A DNA stretch of 9,061 bases from Actinomycetes bacterium (lineage in GTDB: Bacteria > Actinomycetota > Thermoleophilia > RBG-16-64-13), in the NCBI GenBank assembly GCA_021815245.1, contig JAKAHF010000047.1:1-9061 (forward strand). Direction: 5' to 3'. Below are positions 1 to 6,982 of this stretch, in pieces (position 1 is the first letter of the stretch; every line of letters starts with the position of its first letter). The position numbers were made by a program, and so were the translations under genes. The notes under the pieces are model-generated. The model saw only the letters and a program-made list of their open reading frames with translations. It made no database searches and was not told the origin of the DNA.

Positions 1-153
1 TGCGTGTAGCGGGTCACGAAGACGGCGTGTTCGGCGTGCGAGGTTTCTCCAAGGAATTCCTGACGCGGGCCGCGCCTCTTTCGCCCCGCGTCTAGTGTGG
101 CATCCGGCCCATGTGCCCGGCAACTCATGAAAGTCCCATGGAAGGTGGCTGCT

Positions 154-1239
154 GTGTCTGGTCGTTTCTCGCGGTCTTGGCCATCGCTCGTCCTCGTGTT
201 TCTCGCGGTCGTGTCGCTCCTGGCCGTGGCCGGCTTGATGTCTGGCTGTGGCGACGATCCCGAGACGCTGAAGGCCAAAGGCGCCGCGCTTCATCCGGCC
301 GCTAACGGCCTGGGCCTCTACGGCTTCATCGATTCGAGCGGCGAGTATCAGATCGAGCCGCGCTACCAGTACGTGGGTGATTTCTCCGAGGGGCTCGCTC
401 CGGCCCAGATGCTCACCGCATGGGGCTACATCGATCTCGAGGGCAAGTGGGCTATCGATCCTGCCTTCGCGGTGGCCTATCCGTTCAGCGACGGGCTGGC
501 GTTGGTCATTCTTGCCGATGGCAACGCAGGCTACGTCGACGGCGAGGGTGAGATGGTCATCGGGCCCGGCGCTGCCTACAGTGAGCCATTCTCCGAGGGT
601 CTTGCGCCGATCTACGATGACGCCACCAGCAAGTTCGGCTACATGAACACCGGCGGCAAGACCGTCATCGACCCGCAGTTCGACGACGCGCAGGGGTTCT
701 CCGAAGGGCTGGCGGTGGTCGGCATGGTGAAGGACGGCAAAGCCAAATACGGCGCCATCGACACCAAAGGCGCCTGGGTGGTGCAGCCTGAGTACGACAC
801 GGTGCTCGCCTTCTCAGAGGGCCTCGCCGCCGTGCGCGTGGGTGACCAGTGGGGCTTCATCGACGTCACCGGCGCCGTAGTGCTCGAGCCTCAGTATGAG
901 AGTGTCGACTCCGTGCACGAAGGCCTGGCTCCGGCGGGCAAAGACGGTCGCTACGGCTTCATCGACAAGACCGGTGCCATGGTCCTCGAGCCACGCTTCG
1001 CTTGGACGTACCGGTTCAGCGAGGGGCTCGCGGTCGTCAGCGTCAAGGGCGACGACGGCATGGAGAAGTACGGCTACATCGACAAATCGGGTACGGTGGT
1101 CATAGAGCCGCAATTCGAGCAGGCTGCGCGTTTCAGCGATGGGTTGGCCTGGGTGCTGCTTGCGCCGCAAAGCGAGGACGGTTCGTCCGTGCAGGCCTAC
1201 ATCGATCATTCGGGCTCGGTGGTCTGGAAAAGCGAGTAG
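154..1239 (+). CDS. WG-repeat lipoprotein (first copy)
   Basis: This is a predicted secreted, lipid-anchored protein of 361 residues built almost wholly from WG repeats. I chose GTG 154 because GGAAGGTGG lies five bases upstream and the start gives a compact signal peptide: basic N-terminus, hydrophobic stretch, then the lipobox MSGC with the lipidated Cys at residue 32. In-frame starts at 97 (GTG) and 127 (ATG) have no comparable ribosome binding site but cannot be excluded. From about residue 56 come eight full repeats plus a partial ninth, of the form YGFIDxxG, a VIEPxF-like strand, then FSEGLA (for example WGYIDLEG, YGFIDKTG, YGYIDKSG). The chain stops shortly after the ninth ID-x-x-G. 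WG repeats probably form beta-rich binding modules; the ligand is unknown. It is a paralogue of the gene at 2763-3923. The family call is firm; the function is not known. Confidence 0.9.
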   Translation: MSGRFSRSWPSLVLVFLAVVSLLAVAGLMSGCGDDPETLKAKGAALHPAANGLGLYGFIDSSGEYQIEPRYQYVGDFSEGLAPAQMLTAWGYIDLEGKWAIDPAFAVAYPFSDGLALVILADGNAGYVDGEGEMVIGPGAAYSEPFSEGLAPIYDDATSKFGYMNTGGKTVIDPQFDDAQGFSEGLAVVGMVKDGKAKYGAIDTKGAWVVQPEYDTVLAFSEGLAAVRVGDQWGFIDVTGAVVLEPQYESVDSVHEGLAPAGKDGRYGFIDKTGAMVLEPRFAWTYRFSEGLAVVSVKGDDGMEKYGYIDKSGTVVIEPQFEQAARFSDGLAWVLLAPQSEDGSSVQAYIDHSGSVVWKSE

Positions 1240-1333
1240 GCGCCGCGCCTCCTCAAATGGCAGGTATTTCGCGTCGTTTCAAGAATCATTCCGTTTGATC
1301 GATGCGTAGTCGCTGCATTTCTTGGGGGCTGTC

Positions 1334-2659
1334 GTGGTTGAAGAGCAAAGAACGGTGATGCTGAACGGCGGGCGCGAGCTCGAGGTGGGGCTTGTGTCGA
1401 GTGCCGACGAGTTTCTGAACGGGCTGTTGAGCGGAGCTCCGGCGCGCTCGGGCACGACCACCCTGCGGGTCGTCAAGAACGCTGCGGGCCAACCGTTCAT
1501 CGCCGTCATCATAGGCAACAAGCATGTCGGCTTTCTTTCGCAGATCGTGACGCCCGAGCTGCTGCCGGTGCTCGCACGGTGCGACGAGAGTGGTTCGCTT
1601 CCACAGGCAAAAGGCCTGGTGAAAGCCGCGGCCGAGGTGGGGGCCAGGCCCCAGGTGTTCGTCAGCCTTGCAGAGGCCGCTGAGCTTCTGCTCGAGCTGG
1701 CGCCGGCGCCGGAGCAAGCGCCGCAGGAGGAGCCGGAACCGGAGCCAGAGCCGGAACCGGAACCGGAGCCGCAACCCGCTCTCGATGAACGGGCGCTCGC
1801 GCTGGCGCGTCTTCGCCAGGCCGTCGCGGAGCGTAATGCCGCCACCCAGGCTGCCGTCGAGACCCCCGTCGACTCCGCGGGAGATTCAGCCGCCCTTGCC
1901 TCGACCATGGTTTTCGCGGCACAGGCGCTTGTGGCGGCCGACGAGTCGGCGACGGCGCCGGTTGCCGATACCGCTCCTGGAACTGAGGGAACGCCGACGC
2001 AGGCGTATGAGGCTGTGACCGACACCCAGCCACGCGCTGCCGAGCCCGACGAAGCTGGGCAAGACTCTGCCGATCAGGATGTCGCGGGCCAGGCGGTACA
2101 GTACTGCCCAAACTGTGGCTCGGCGCATCCCCTGGGCACGGAGTTCTGCCATTGCGGCTACTCTCCGTATGACGTTCTCAACGTGGCCGGCAACAAGCTG
2201 GTCGGCACGTCGCCCATGGTGCTCCCCGACGGATGCGTGAAGTGCGGAGTGCCCACTCCCGACGGGCCGCGCACGCGCAAGCAGCTCTTCTTCTACCCGG
2301 CGTGGGTGTGGTTCGGCCTCATCGTAGGTCTGATCCCGATGATCGTCCTTTACCTAGTCACGCGTAAAAGGCTCGACGTCAGCTACTGCGTGTGCGACAA
2401 GTGCTCGCACAGCATGGGGCTCAAGAAGGGCTTGGCGATCGGAGCCTGGGTGCTGTTCCTGGGGGGCATCGCGTTCGCCATTCTGACCGAGGGTTCGATG
2501 GTCGCGCTCGCCGTGATGGGAGTCTTGTTCGTCGTTGCCCTGGTGGCCTCCGTCATGGTCGGCCCACCGCTACGGGCGGCCGGGTACGACGACCGTTACT
2601 TCTCAGTCGCCGGGGCCTGTCCGGAGTTCCTGGCGCGCGTGGGGGAGGCGGCTCGCTAG
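1334..2659 (+). CDS. Membrane protein with zinc-ribbon motifs, acidic EP linker and possible HIRAN-like N-terminus
   Basis: I do not recognise a named gene. I chose GTG 1334 because GGGGG lies five bases upstream; TTG 1322 and ATG 1358 are in-frame alternatives. Numbering from 1334, residues 1-125 are a compact domain. Its segment FIAVIIGNKHVGFLSQ, followed by a stretch ending QVFVSLAEA, recalls the HIRAN-like domain of actinobacterial proteins (low-confidence inference). Residues 133-148 are a Glu-Pro repeat, followed by about 100 Ala-rich, probably disordered residues. Next comes a zinc-ribbon-like motif (Cys258, 261, 272, 274), then CxxC at 301/304 paired across a membrane helix (about 324-343) with Cys352, 354 and 357. 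Two more helices follow at about 367-387 and 389-409. The Cys motifs suggest metal binding on the cytoplasmic face. It lies between two WG-repeat lipoproteins on the same strand, 94 bases after the first. Confidence 0.8.
   Translation: MVEEQRTVMLNGGRELEVGLVSSADEFLNGLLSGAPARSGTTTLRVVKNAAGQPFIAVIIGNKHVGFLSQIVTPELLPVLARCDESGSLPQAKGLVKAAAEVGARPQVFVSLAEAAELLLELAPAPEQAPQEEPEPEPEPEPEPEPQPALDERALALARLRQAVAERNAATQAAVETPVDSAGDSAALASTMVFAAQALVAADESATAPVADTAPGTEGTPTQAYEAVTDTQPRAAEPDEAGQDSADQDVAGQAVQYCPNCGSAHPLGTEFCHCGYSPYDVLNVAGNKLVGTSPMVLPDGCVKCGVPTPDGPRTRKQLFFYPAWVWFGLIVGLIPMIVLYLVTRKRLDVSYCVCDKCSHSMGLKKGLAIGAWVLFLGGIAFAILTEGSMVALAVMGVLFVVALVASVMVGPPLRAAGYDDRYFSVAGACPEFLARVGEAAR
1730..1777 (+). repeat. 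In-frame GAR-CCN repeat encoding a Glu-Pro linker
   Basis: About seven tandem hexamers of the type GAGCCG, GAACCG or GAGCCA encode alternating Glu and Pro. They form an extended, acidic, rigid linker between the folded N-terminal domain and the Ala-rich stretch. Simple repeats of this kind are prone to copy-number change by slippage. Confidence 0.85.
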
Positions 2660-2667
2660 GAGCCCGT

Positions 2668-2695
2668 CTGACTGACTCCCGGCAGGGAGTACAAT
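2668..2695 (+). promoter_or_regulatory. Predicted sigma70-type promoter of the second WG-repeat gene
   Basis: A -35 box CTGACT (2668-2673; four of six match TTGACA), a 16-base spacer and a -10 box TACAAT (2690-2695; five of six match TATAAT) lie in the 103-base gap before the gene at 2763. Transcription would start near 2702, giving a leader of about 60 bases. The spacer holds the inverted repeat ACTCCC-GGCA-GGGAGT (2675-2690). This suggests the second WG gene has its own start site rather than only read-through. Confidence 0.5.
2675..2690. promoter_or_regulatory. Inverted repeat in promoter spacer, possible operator
   Basis: ACTCCC and GGGAGT form a perfect six-base inverted repeat around GGCA, filling the spacer between the predicted -35 and -10 boxes. 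A further GGGAGT occurs downstream at 2715-2720. A repressor or activator dimer bound here would control the promoter directly. A weak terminator stem for the gene ending at 2659 is the alternative, but no T-run follows. Confidence 0.35.
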
Positions 2696-2762
2696 ACCCG
2701 CTGCGCGACAGACCGGGAGTCGCCGCTGCCCTGCGGACGTCTCGGTCGAAAGGATCTGGTTC

Positions 2763-3923
2763 GTGATGACGCTGCAAACTGTGGTCTTCTCGCGGGCGCG
2801 AGCCCGCCGGCGCTTGGCGCTTCTCGCGTTCTTGGCTCTCGTGGCGTTGGTGACCGCGGCGGCCGGCTGTTCCGACGACGGACAAGATGGTCCGGCAGGC
2901 TCATCGGGAGGCGGCACAGCCACCACCGCCGACGGGAGCCCCGCGCTCTACCGCATGGCGAACAACGACGGACTCTACGGCTACGTCGACGCGACGGGGG
3001 CCTTCGTGATCGCACCCACGTTCCAGAATGCCATGCCGTTCTCCGAGGGCTTCGCCGCTGTGCAGACGGTGGAAGGTCTCTGGGGATACCTCGGCGCCGA
3101 CGGCAGCGTCGTCATCGAGCCCGTCTTCCAGGCAGCCGGCGAGTTCTCAGAGGGCGTCGCCGCAGCCGCCAGCTTCAACGAGAGCACCCACATCCGACGC
3201 TACGGATTCATCGACACCAACGGAGAATGGGTCATCGAGCCCGCCTACGAGATGGTCCGGGCATTCTCCGAAGGCTTCGCTTCCGTGTCTGACGACTCGG
3301 GTGGTTTCTGGGGCTTCATCGACACCGACGGCGAGCTGGTCATCCCGGCCACGTTCTCCTCCGTGGACGCGTTCACTGACGGCCTTGCTCCGGCAATGGA
3401 CAAAGAAGGCTTCTGGGGCTTTATCGACCACAAGGGCGAGTGGGTCGTAGAGCCTTCGTATGCGTTCGCGGGAACGATGATCGACGATCTTGCGCCGGTC
3501 TGCACGACAGACGGCTTCTGGGGCTATATCGACGAAGACGGCGAATGGGTGATCGAGCCGACGTACGCATATGCCTTTCCGATCGCTGAAGGCCTTGGAC
3601 TCGTGCTTACCGGCCCCGACAGTGACCGCAAGTGGGGCTTCATAGACACCGAGGGCAACTGGGTGATCGAACCGAAGTATCCCGGAGCGTTCCAGTTCTC
3701 GGAGGGTTTGGCCGGCGTGATGCTCGACAAGCAGTCGCAAGTGTTCGGGTATGTCGATGCCACCGGCGCGGTAGTTATCGAACCCGCCTACAACGCTCCA
3801 AAGCCCTTCAAGGGCGGCCTGGCGCGGGTAGAGATCTTCACGGGTGACAAGAAGGGCTGGGGATACATCGACAAGACGGGCAAGGTCGTCGTATGGACGA
3901 CGGCCGCAAGCCCTATGGACTGA
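2763..3923 (+). CDS. WG-repeat lipoprotein (second copy), last repeat apparently frameshifted
   Basis: This 386-residue lipoprotein is built like the one at 154-1239. GTG 2763 is set by AGGA eight bases upstream; ATG 2766 directly follows. The signal peptide has many Arg residues (10-17), then a hydrophobic stretch and AAGC, with the lipidated Cys at 36. A Gly/Ser/Thr-rich linker runs to about residue 58. Nine WG repeats follow (YGYVDATG, WGYLGADG, YGFIDTNG, WGFIDTDG, WGFIDHKG, WGYIDEDG, WGFIDTEG, FGYVDATG, WGYIDKTG), most with VIEPxY and a SEGLA-like turn. The frame ends TTAASPMD, atypical of the repeat. One frame over, the DNA continues with YGLSEGLARLV at exactly the expected spacing, so the true C-terminus has probably been lost by a one-base change near 3891-3911. 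It likely acts on the outer face of the membrane; the ligand is unknown. Confidence 0.9.
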   Translation: MMTLQTVVFSRARARRRLALLAFLALVALVTAAAGCSDDGQDGPAGSSGGGTATTADGSPALYRMANNDGLYGYVDATGAFVIAPTFQNAMPFSEGFAAVQTVEGLWGYLGADGSVVIEPVFQAAGEFSEGVAAAASFNESTHIRRYGFIDTNGEWVIEPAYEMVRAFSEGFASVSDDSGGFWGFIDTDGELVIPATFSSVDAFTDGLAPAMDKEGFWGFIDHKGEWVVEPSYAFAGTMIDDLAPVCTTDGFWGYIDEDGEWVIEPTYAYAFPIAEGLGLVLTGPDSDRKWGFIDTEGNWVIEPKYPGAFQFSEGLAGVMLDKQSQVFGYVDATGAVVIEPAYNAPKPFKGGLARVEIFTGDKKGWGYIDKTGKVVVWTTAASPMD

Positions 3924-3946
3924 GCGAGGGGCTGGCTCGACTCGTC
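3893..3946 (+). pseudogene. Out-of-frame remnant of the ninth WG repeat
   Basis: In the frame one base before that of the upstream gene, codons from ATG 3893 read MDDGRKPYGLSEGLARLV. SEGLA is the conserved turn of the WG repeat. Nine residues separate VVV from this turn, as nine separate VVI from FKGGLA in the preceding repeat. Codons up to about 3910 end in C or G; after about 3945 third positions turn AT-rich, so the coding signal fades. This frame stops at 4057 inside the next gene. A one-base deletion or a sequencing error explains it. Confidence 0.6.
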
Positions 3947-4005
3947 AACCCTCTTGATCGTGCTGCCGATAGTAGAGGTGGGATAGTCGAGCAAAGGGGG
4001 ATGCC

Positions 4006-5478
4006 GTGGGGGGCTGTGCCAGCCGGCGCGACAAGAGCCGCCGGTCGTTTGGCCTGATCGCCGCGCTGGGGGCGGCTTTCTTCGTTCTGGCGGCAGCGTC
4101 GTCTGTCGCTTTCGCCGGCCCCAGCGTGCCAACGACGAGTGGGGCCTGGCAGGCGTTCTACTCCACGGAGAATCCGCTCATCAGCCTTGAAGAGGCGACC
4201 GTCCAAGCCACAGTCTACGTTGCCTTCGCGGAGTACAGGGTCGATCTCCGCTTCGTGAATGCCGGTGCAGGCCAGGTCGTACGACTGGGCTTTCCGTATT
4301 TCGAGAGTGTGCCGTTCGGCTTGAGGCTCTATTCGAATGGCAAACCTGTCGGCGTCTACAGAGGCAGGGTGGGTCGCCCGCGTGGCTATGTTGACGATCT
4401 GATGTTCGACGTAGACTTTCCGTCCGGCGAGACCATGCTCACGATGGCATTCTGCGCGCAGCCTGCCTCCACGGACGTGAACGGCCAATACTACGAGTTC
4501 CTGGTGTACGGCGGCGCCTTCTGGGCGGGCACCGTCGACAGGCTCGTGGTGCGCTTTCGTCCGGCTGCCGACTTTCTCGGCACGGTGCGCGAAGCCAACG
4601 ACGCCGAACTCTGGCACGGCGCCGATTTCGCCGCCAAGATCATTCCGTTCAGAATGACCGGCGACGACTCCTACGAGCTCGCCTTCCGGGAGTTGGAGCC
4701 CCAGGGGTCCGATGGCCCGGTGTTCGCGTTCACTCAGCCCGGACCCCGCAAGACGACGGTCCTGGTCGGCTCGACGCCCTCCACCGAAGACGCCGACGGC
4801 GCCGGACTGGCCACGCACGCGATCGACGGCGATCTCGGCACGGGTTGGGCCTTTCGGCCTGGCGAGCCGACGTGGATCGAGGTCAGAACCCGAGACGGCG
4901 GTTCTGCTCGCGAAATCGGGATCCTTCCGGGCAAGAGCCCCGAACCCGGGGTGTTCGCCAACTACGGTCGCCCAAGATCGGTACGGATCACGCTGCCCGA
5001 CGGCGCCAGCACGCTCGCTACTCTCGACGATGAGCCGGCGCTACAGAGGTTCACCCTACCCGGTCGGAGTGATCGCGTGCGGCTCGAGGTACTCGATACC
5101 TATCCGGGCAAGTACGTCGATCTCGCCTACATCGCCGAGTTGCAGCTCTGCAGCCAGCCGTCACCCGCGTTTGAGACCTTCGCAAGGCTGATCGGTGCGC
5201 AGACAGTCGACGCGAACCCAGAGTACTTCGCGGGACCTCTGGTCAGCTTCTACATTTCGTCGGCCGTAGTCTCCACGCCGACGGGCCTACCCGCGCCGAT
5301 CGCTCAGGTCGCGGGCTACTCCGCCACCCGCGAGGCGCCCGAGTTTTCCGACGGGCCGGGCATTCCGGCTGCCGTGCTCGCGATCCCGTTCGTGATAATC
5401 GGGCTCATCGTGGGCATCCCCATCCTGCTTGTCGGTGTCAGGGTCGTTTCGCTGATCACGAGGAGGCGGGGCGACTAG
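4006..5478 (+). CDS. Type I membrane protein with discoidin / NADase-type glycan-binding-like domain
   Basis: This is a predicted surface protein of 490 residues. GTG 4006 has AAAGGGGG five bases upstream; ATG 4001 is out of frame. Residues 1-37 are a signal peptide with basic CASRRDKSRRS, a hydrophobic core and likely cleavage after AFA. Residues 41-240 form a beta-rich domain containing TENPLISLEEATVQATV and VVRLGFPYFE. This resembles DUF4424-like modules, in which a strand of secreted polypeptide opposes membrane-side partners; that is a weak inference. Residues about 252-383 look like a discoidin (F5/8 type C) or NADase-type glycan-binding domain: HAIDGDLGTGWAF, WIEVR, GRPRSVRITLPDG, then VRLEVLDTYPGKYVDLAYIAELQL. 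One helix at about 453-475 and a basic RRRGD tail anchor it. It could bind carbohydrate on its own or other cells. It starts 82 bases after the WG gene. Confidence 0.85.
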   Translation: MGGCASRRDKSRRSFGLIAALGAAFFVLAAASSVAFAGPSVPTTSGAWQAFYSTENPLISLEEATVQATVYVAFAEYRVDLRFVNAGAGQVVRLGFPYFESVPFGLRLYSNGKPVGVYRGRVGRPRGYVDDLMFDVDFPSGETMLTMAFCAQPASTDVNGQYYEFLVYGGAFWAGTVDRLVVRFRPAADFLGTVREANDAELWHGADFAAKIIPFRMTGDDSYELAFRELEPQGSDGPVFAFTQPGPRKTTVLVGSTPSTEDADGAGLATHAIDGDLGTGWAFRPGEPTWIEVRTRDGGSAREIGILPGKSPEPGVFANYGRPRSVRITLPDGASTLATLDDEPALQRFTLPGRSDRVRLEVLDTYPGKYVDLAYIAELQLCSQPSPAFETFARLIGAQTVDANPEYFAGPLVSFYISSAVVSTPTGLPAPIAQVAGYSATREAPEFSDGPGIPAAVLAIPFVIIGLIVGIPILLVGVRVVSLITRRRGD

Positions 5479-5481
5479 GCC

Positions 5482-5676
5482 CTACGAGACCGGCAGGCTC
5501 GATCCCTCGATGAGTTTTTCCCAGCGACCCTCGGTGGCGTGGTGCGACCAGACGTCGTTGAACAGCACCTGGTCGATGTTCTGACTTCCGCCAAAGAGGA
5601 TCACACCTGCAGATGTGCCGCTGGTGCCGCCCTTGCGCCGTCTGCACTTGGTGGCATACACTCGGCAACAGGGTCG
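5482..5676 (-). pseudogene. Relict Kelch-repeat gene end
   Basis: The minus strand holds 64 sense codons between an in-frame TAA (5677-5679) and a TAG (5482-5484). From 5610 to 5485 it reads AGVILFGGSQNIDQVLFNDV, then W, a short linker, RWEKL and LPVS. This is the blade pattern of a Kelch repeat: a hydrophobic strand, FGG, NDVW, and a second Trp about eight residues later. Upstream codons (CRRRKGGTSGTS) do not look like a Kelch blade, and only a GTG at 5661 could start it, so this is most likely the last blade of a lost Kelch beta-propeller protein. It ends four bases from the convergent gene and its 5' side overlaps the leader of the SLH gene. A very short real protein is possible but unlikely. 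Confidence 0.6.
5633..5662 (+). promoter_or_regulatory. Weak candidate promoter of the SLH gene
   Basis: TTGCGC (5633-5638), an 18-base spacer and TACACT (5657-5662) precede the SLH gene, with an expected start near 5669 and a leader of about 33 bases. The -35 matches only three of six and the -10 four of six, so this is a suggestion. It sits inside the Kelch remnant. Confidence 0.25.
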
Positions 5677-5701
5677 TTACGACGAGGCGAGGGGTTATCG
5701 C

Positions 5702-6829
5702 ATGAGCATCCGGCCGCTGGTCCGCACGCTCCATGGGTGCCGCCCGCACGTGGTGCGACCGGCGCTCTTCGTCTCTGTAATCGGGCTGGCGCTTTTCGTG
5801 ATCTCGATCGCTTCGTTCGCCTTGGCGGCCGCGACCTTTCCCGACGTGCCACCGTCGCATCCCTACTACGCGGCCATCAACGACCTTGCCACCCGCTCGA
5901 TCATAGGCGGGTACGCAAACGGCGAGTTCGGACCGTCCGACGCGGTCACGCGCCAGCAGTTCGCCAAGATGATCGTGCTCACGGCGGACTACCCGGTCTC
6001 GGAGAGCGATGTCTGTCCTTTCCGCGACGTCGTCAAGGGCGATGCGACCAGCTTCTATCCCGACAACTATGTTGCCGTATGCGCCGCGAGAGGCGTCACC
6101 ACCGGCAAGACGCCGACCATGTTCGATCCCCTGGGCAAGATCACCCGTCATCAGGTCGTGACGATGGTGGTGCGTACCGCCGACGATCTACGGCCGGGCC
6201 TCCTGGCCTCGCCTCCGGCCGGTTGGGCCGGTAGCTCGGCGTGGACGAACGATGCCACCCACGGTTTGAGCGCGGCACGCGCCCAGTACAACGGACTCCT
6301 CGAGGGACTCGATTTGGCGATACTCAGCCCCAGCGGCGAGATGAATCGCGGCGAAGTGGCTCAAGTGCTTCACAATCTGCTGGGCAAGTTGGCGCCCGCC
6401 GAACCGACGACCACGTCGACTCAGTCGACGACCACCACTGCGGCATCGTCGACCACGTCGACTCAGTCGACGACCACGACCATTGCGTCTTCGACGACGT
6501 CGACCACCTCCGCCCTGTCGAAGATCGACGTGGTAGTGGGGCAGATGCAGTCGTTCACCCTGGTGCTCAAGGATGCATCCGGCGCTCCGGTGGTCGGATT
6601 GAGCGTGGAGTGGTACATGGAGGGCGTCGGCTACTTGGTGGCCGATGATGCTGGCGACACTTCCGATCCGAACGACCCCGCTCTCAACCGGGACTACGAC
6701 ATCTCCGACGCCGATGGACGCGTCAGCGTGATCGCCAAGTCGGACGTGCCCGGGGAGCAGATCATCCACGCGAAGATACACTCCGGCGGTTCGTTCGTGA
6801 TCTACACCTACTACCTCGAGTGGCACTAG
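5702..6829 (+). CDS. S-layer homology (SLH) domain protein with Thr/Ser linker and bacterial Ig-like domain
   Basis: This is a 375-residue cell-wall protein. ATG 5702 has GAGGGG seven bases upstream, so it is preferred over the open frame that reaches back to 5615. Residues 1-44 are a signal peptide, with a hydrophobic segment at about 21-40 and cleavage near LAA. Three SLH modules follow: about 46-100 (FPDVPPSHPYYAAINDLATR, GGYANGEFGPSDAVTRQQFA), 105-162 (FRDV, YVAVCAARGVTTGK, FDPLGKITRHQ) and 175-230 (YNGLLEGLDLAILSPSGEMN, RGEVAQVLH). SLH modules typically bind pyruvylated wall polymers. Residues about 235-272 are a Thr/Ser linker. Residues 274-375 resemble an invasin/Big_1 Ig-like domain (FTLVLKDASGAPVVGLSVEW, DADGRVSV). 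No enzyme motif is seen, so it is probably structural or adhesive. Confidence 0.9.
   Translation: MSIRPLVRTLHGCRPHVVRPALFVSVIGLALFVISIASFALAAATFPDVPPSHPYYAAINDLATRSIIGGYANGEFGPSDAVTRQQFAKMIVLTADYPVSESDVCPFRDVVKGDATSFYPDNYVAVCAARGVTTGKTPTMFDPLGKITRHQVVTMVVRTADDLRPGLLASPPAGWAGSSAWTNDATHGLSAARAQYNGLLEGLDLAILSPSGEMNRGEVAQVLHNLLGKLAPAEPTTTSTQSTTTTAASSTTSTQSTTTTIASSTTSTTSALSKIDVVVGQMQSFTLVLKDASGAPVVGLSVEWYMEGVGYLVADDAGDTSDPNDPALNRDYDISDADGRVSVIAKSDVPGEQIIHAKIHSGGSFVIYTYYLEWH
6408..6477 (+). repeat. 28-bp direct repeat in the Thr/Ser linker, each copy with a palindrome
   Basis: A 28-base sequence at 6408-6435 recurs identically at 6450-6477, a period of 42 bases or 14 codons, so the frame is kept. 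Each copy contains GTCGACT-C-AGTCGAC (6415-6429 and 6457-6471), a perfect seven-base inverted repeat around one base. It encodes the repeated TTSTQSTTTT of the linker, so it is probably an internal duplication. Confidence 0.85.
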
Positions 6830-6982
6830 CTGCGTGTGCGCCATGGCTGCCGGTAGGGCGGATTGGGATTCTCTTGTCTTCGAGGCACACAGGTCGGCCA
6901 GGGGTCGGCGGTAACTGAGTCCTGAGACGCGTTTGGCATCTTCGGGCGGCTGAGCATCGCATTGAGCATGCGGGGGGTCTTC

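Noticed and set aside
1..96. Possible 3' or 5' end of a gene left of the first WG gene.
   Set aside because: A plus-strand frame (ending at a TAG at 93-95 and reading DGVFGVRGFSKEFL) and a minus-strand frame (reading EFLGETSHAEHAVFVTRYT) are both open with similar codon use. The stretch is too short to choose, and no family was recognised.
1238..1333. Terminator or promoter between the first WG gene and the zinc-ribbon gene.
   Set aside because: AGGCG-CCG-CGCCT at 1238-1250 is a five-base stem with no T-run, and no pair of -35 and -10 boxes at suitable spacing is convincing.
3944..3987. Promoter before the discoidin-like gene using GATAGT at 3968 or 3982.
   Set aside because: No acceptable -35 box lies 15-19 bases upstream of either.
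5479..5520. Terminator before the TTTTT at 5515-5519.
   Set aside because: The upstream CTCGAT copies are direct, not inverted, repeats and form no stable stem next to the T-run. The segment also belongs to the Kelch remnant.
6830..6982. Gene or RNA between the SLH gene and the small zinc-finger gene.
   Set aside because: Only shadow frames without ribosome binding sites are present, and no hairpin with a T-run was seen.
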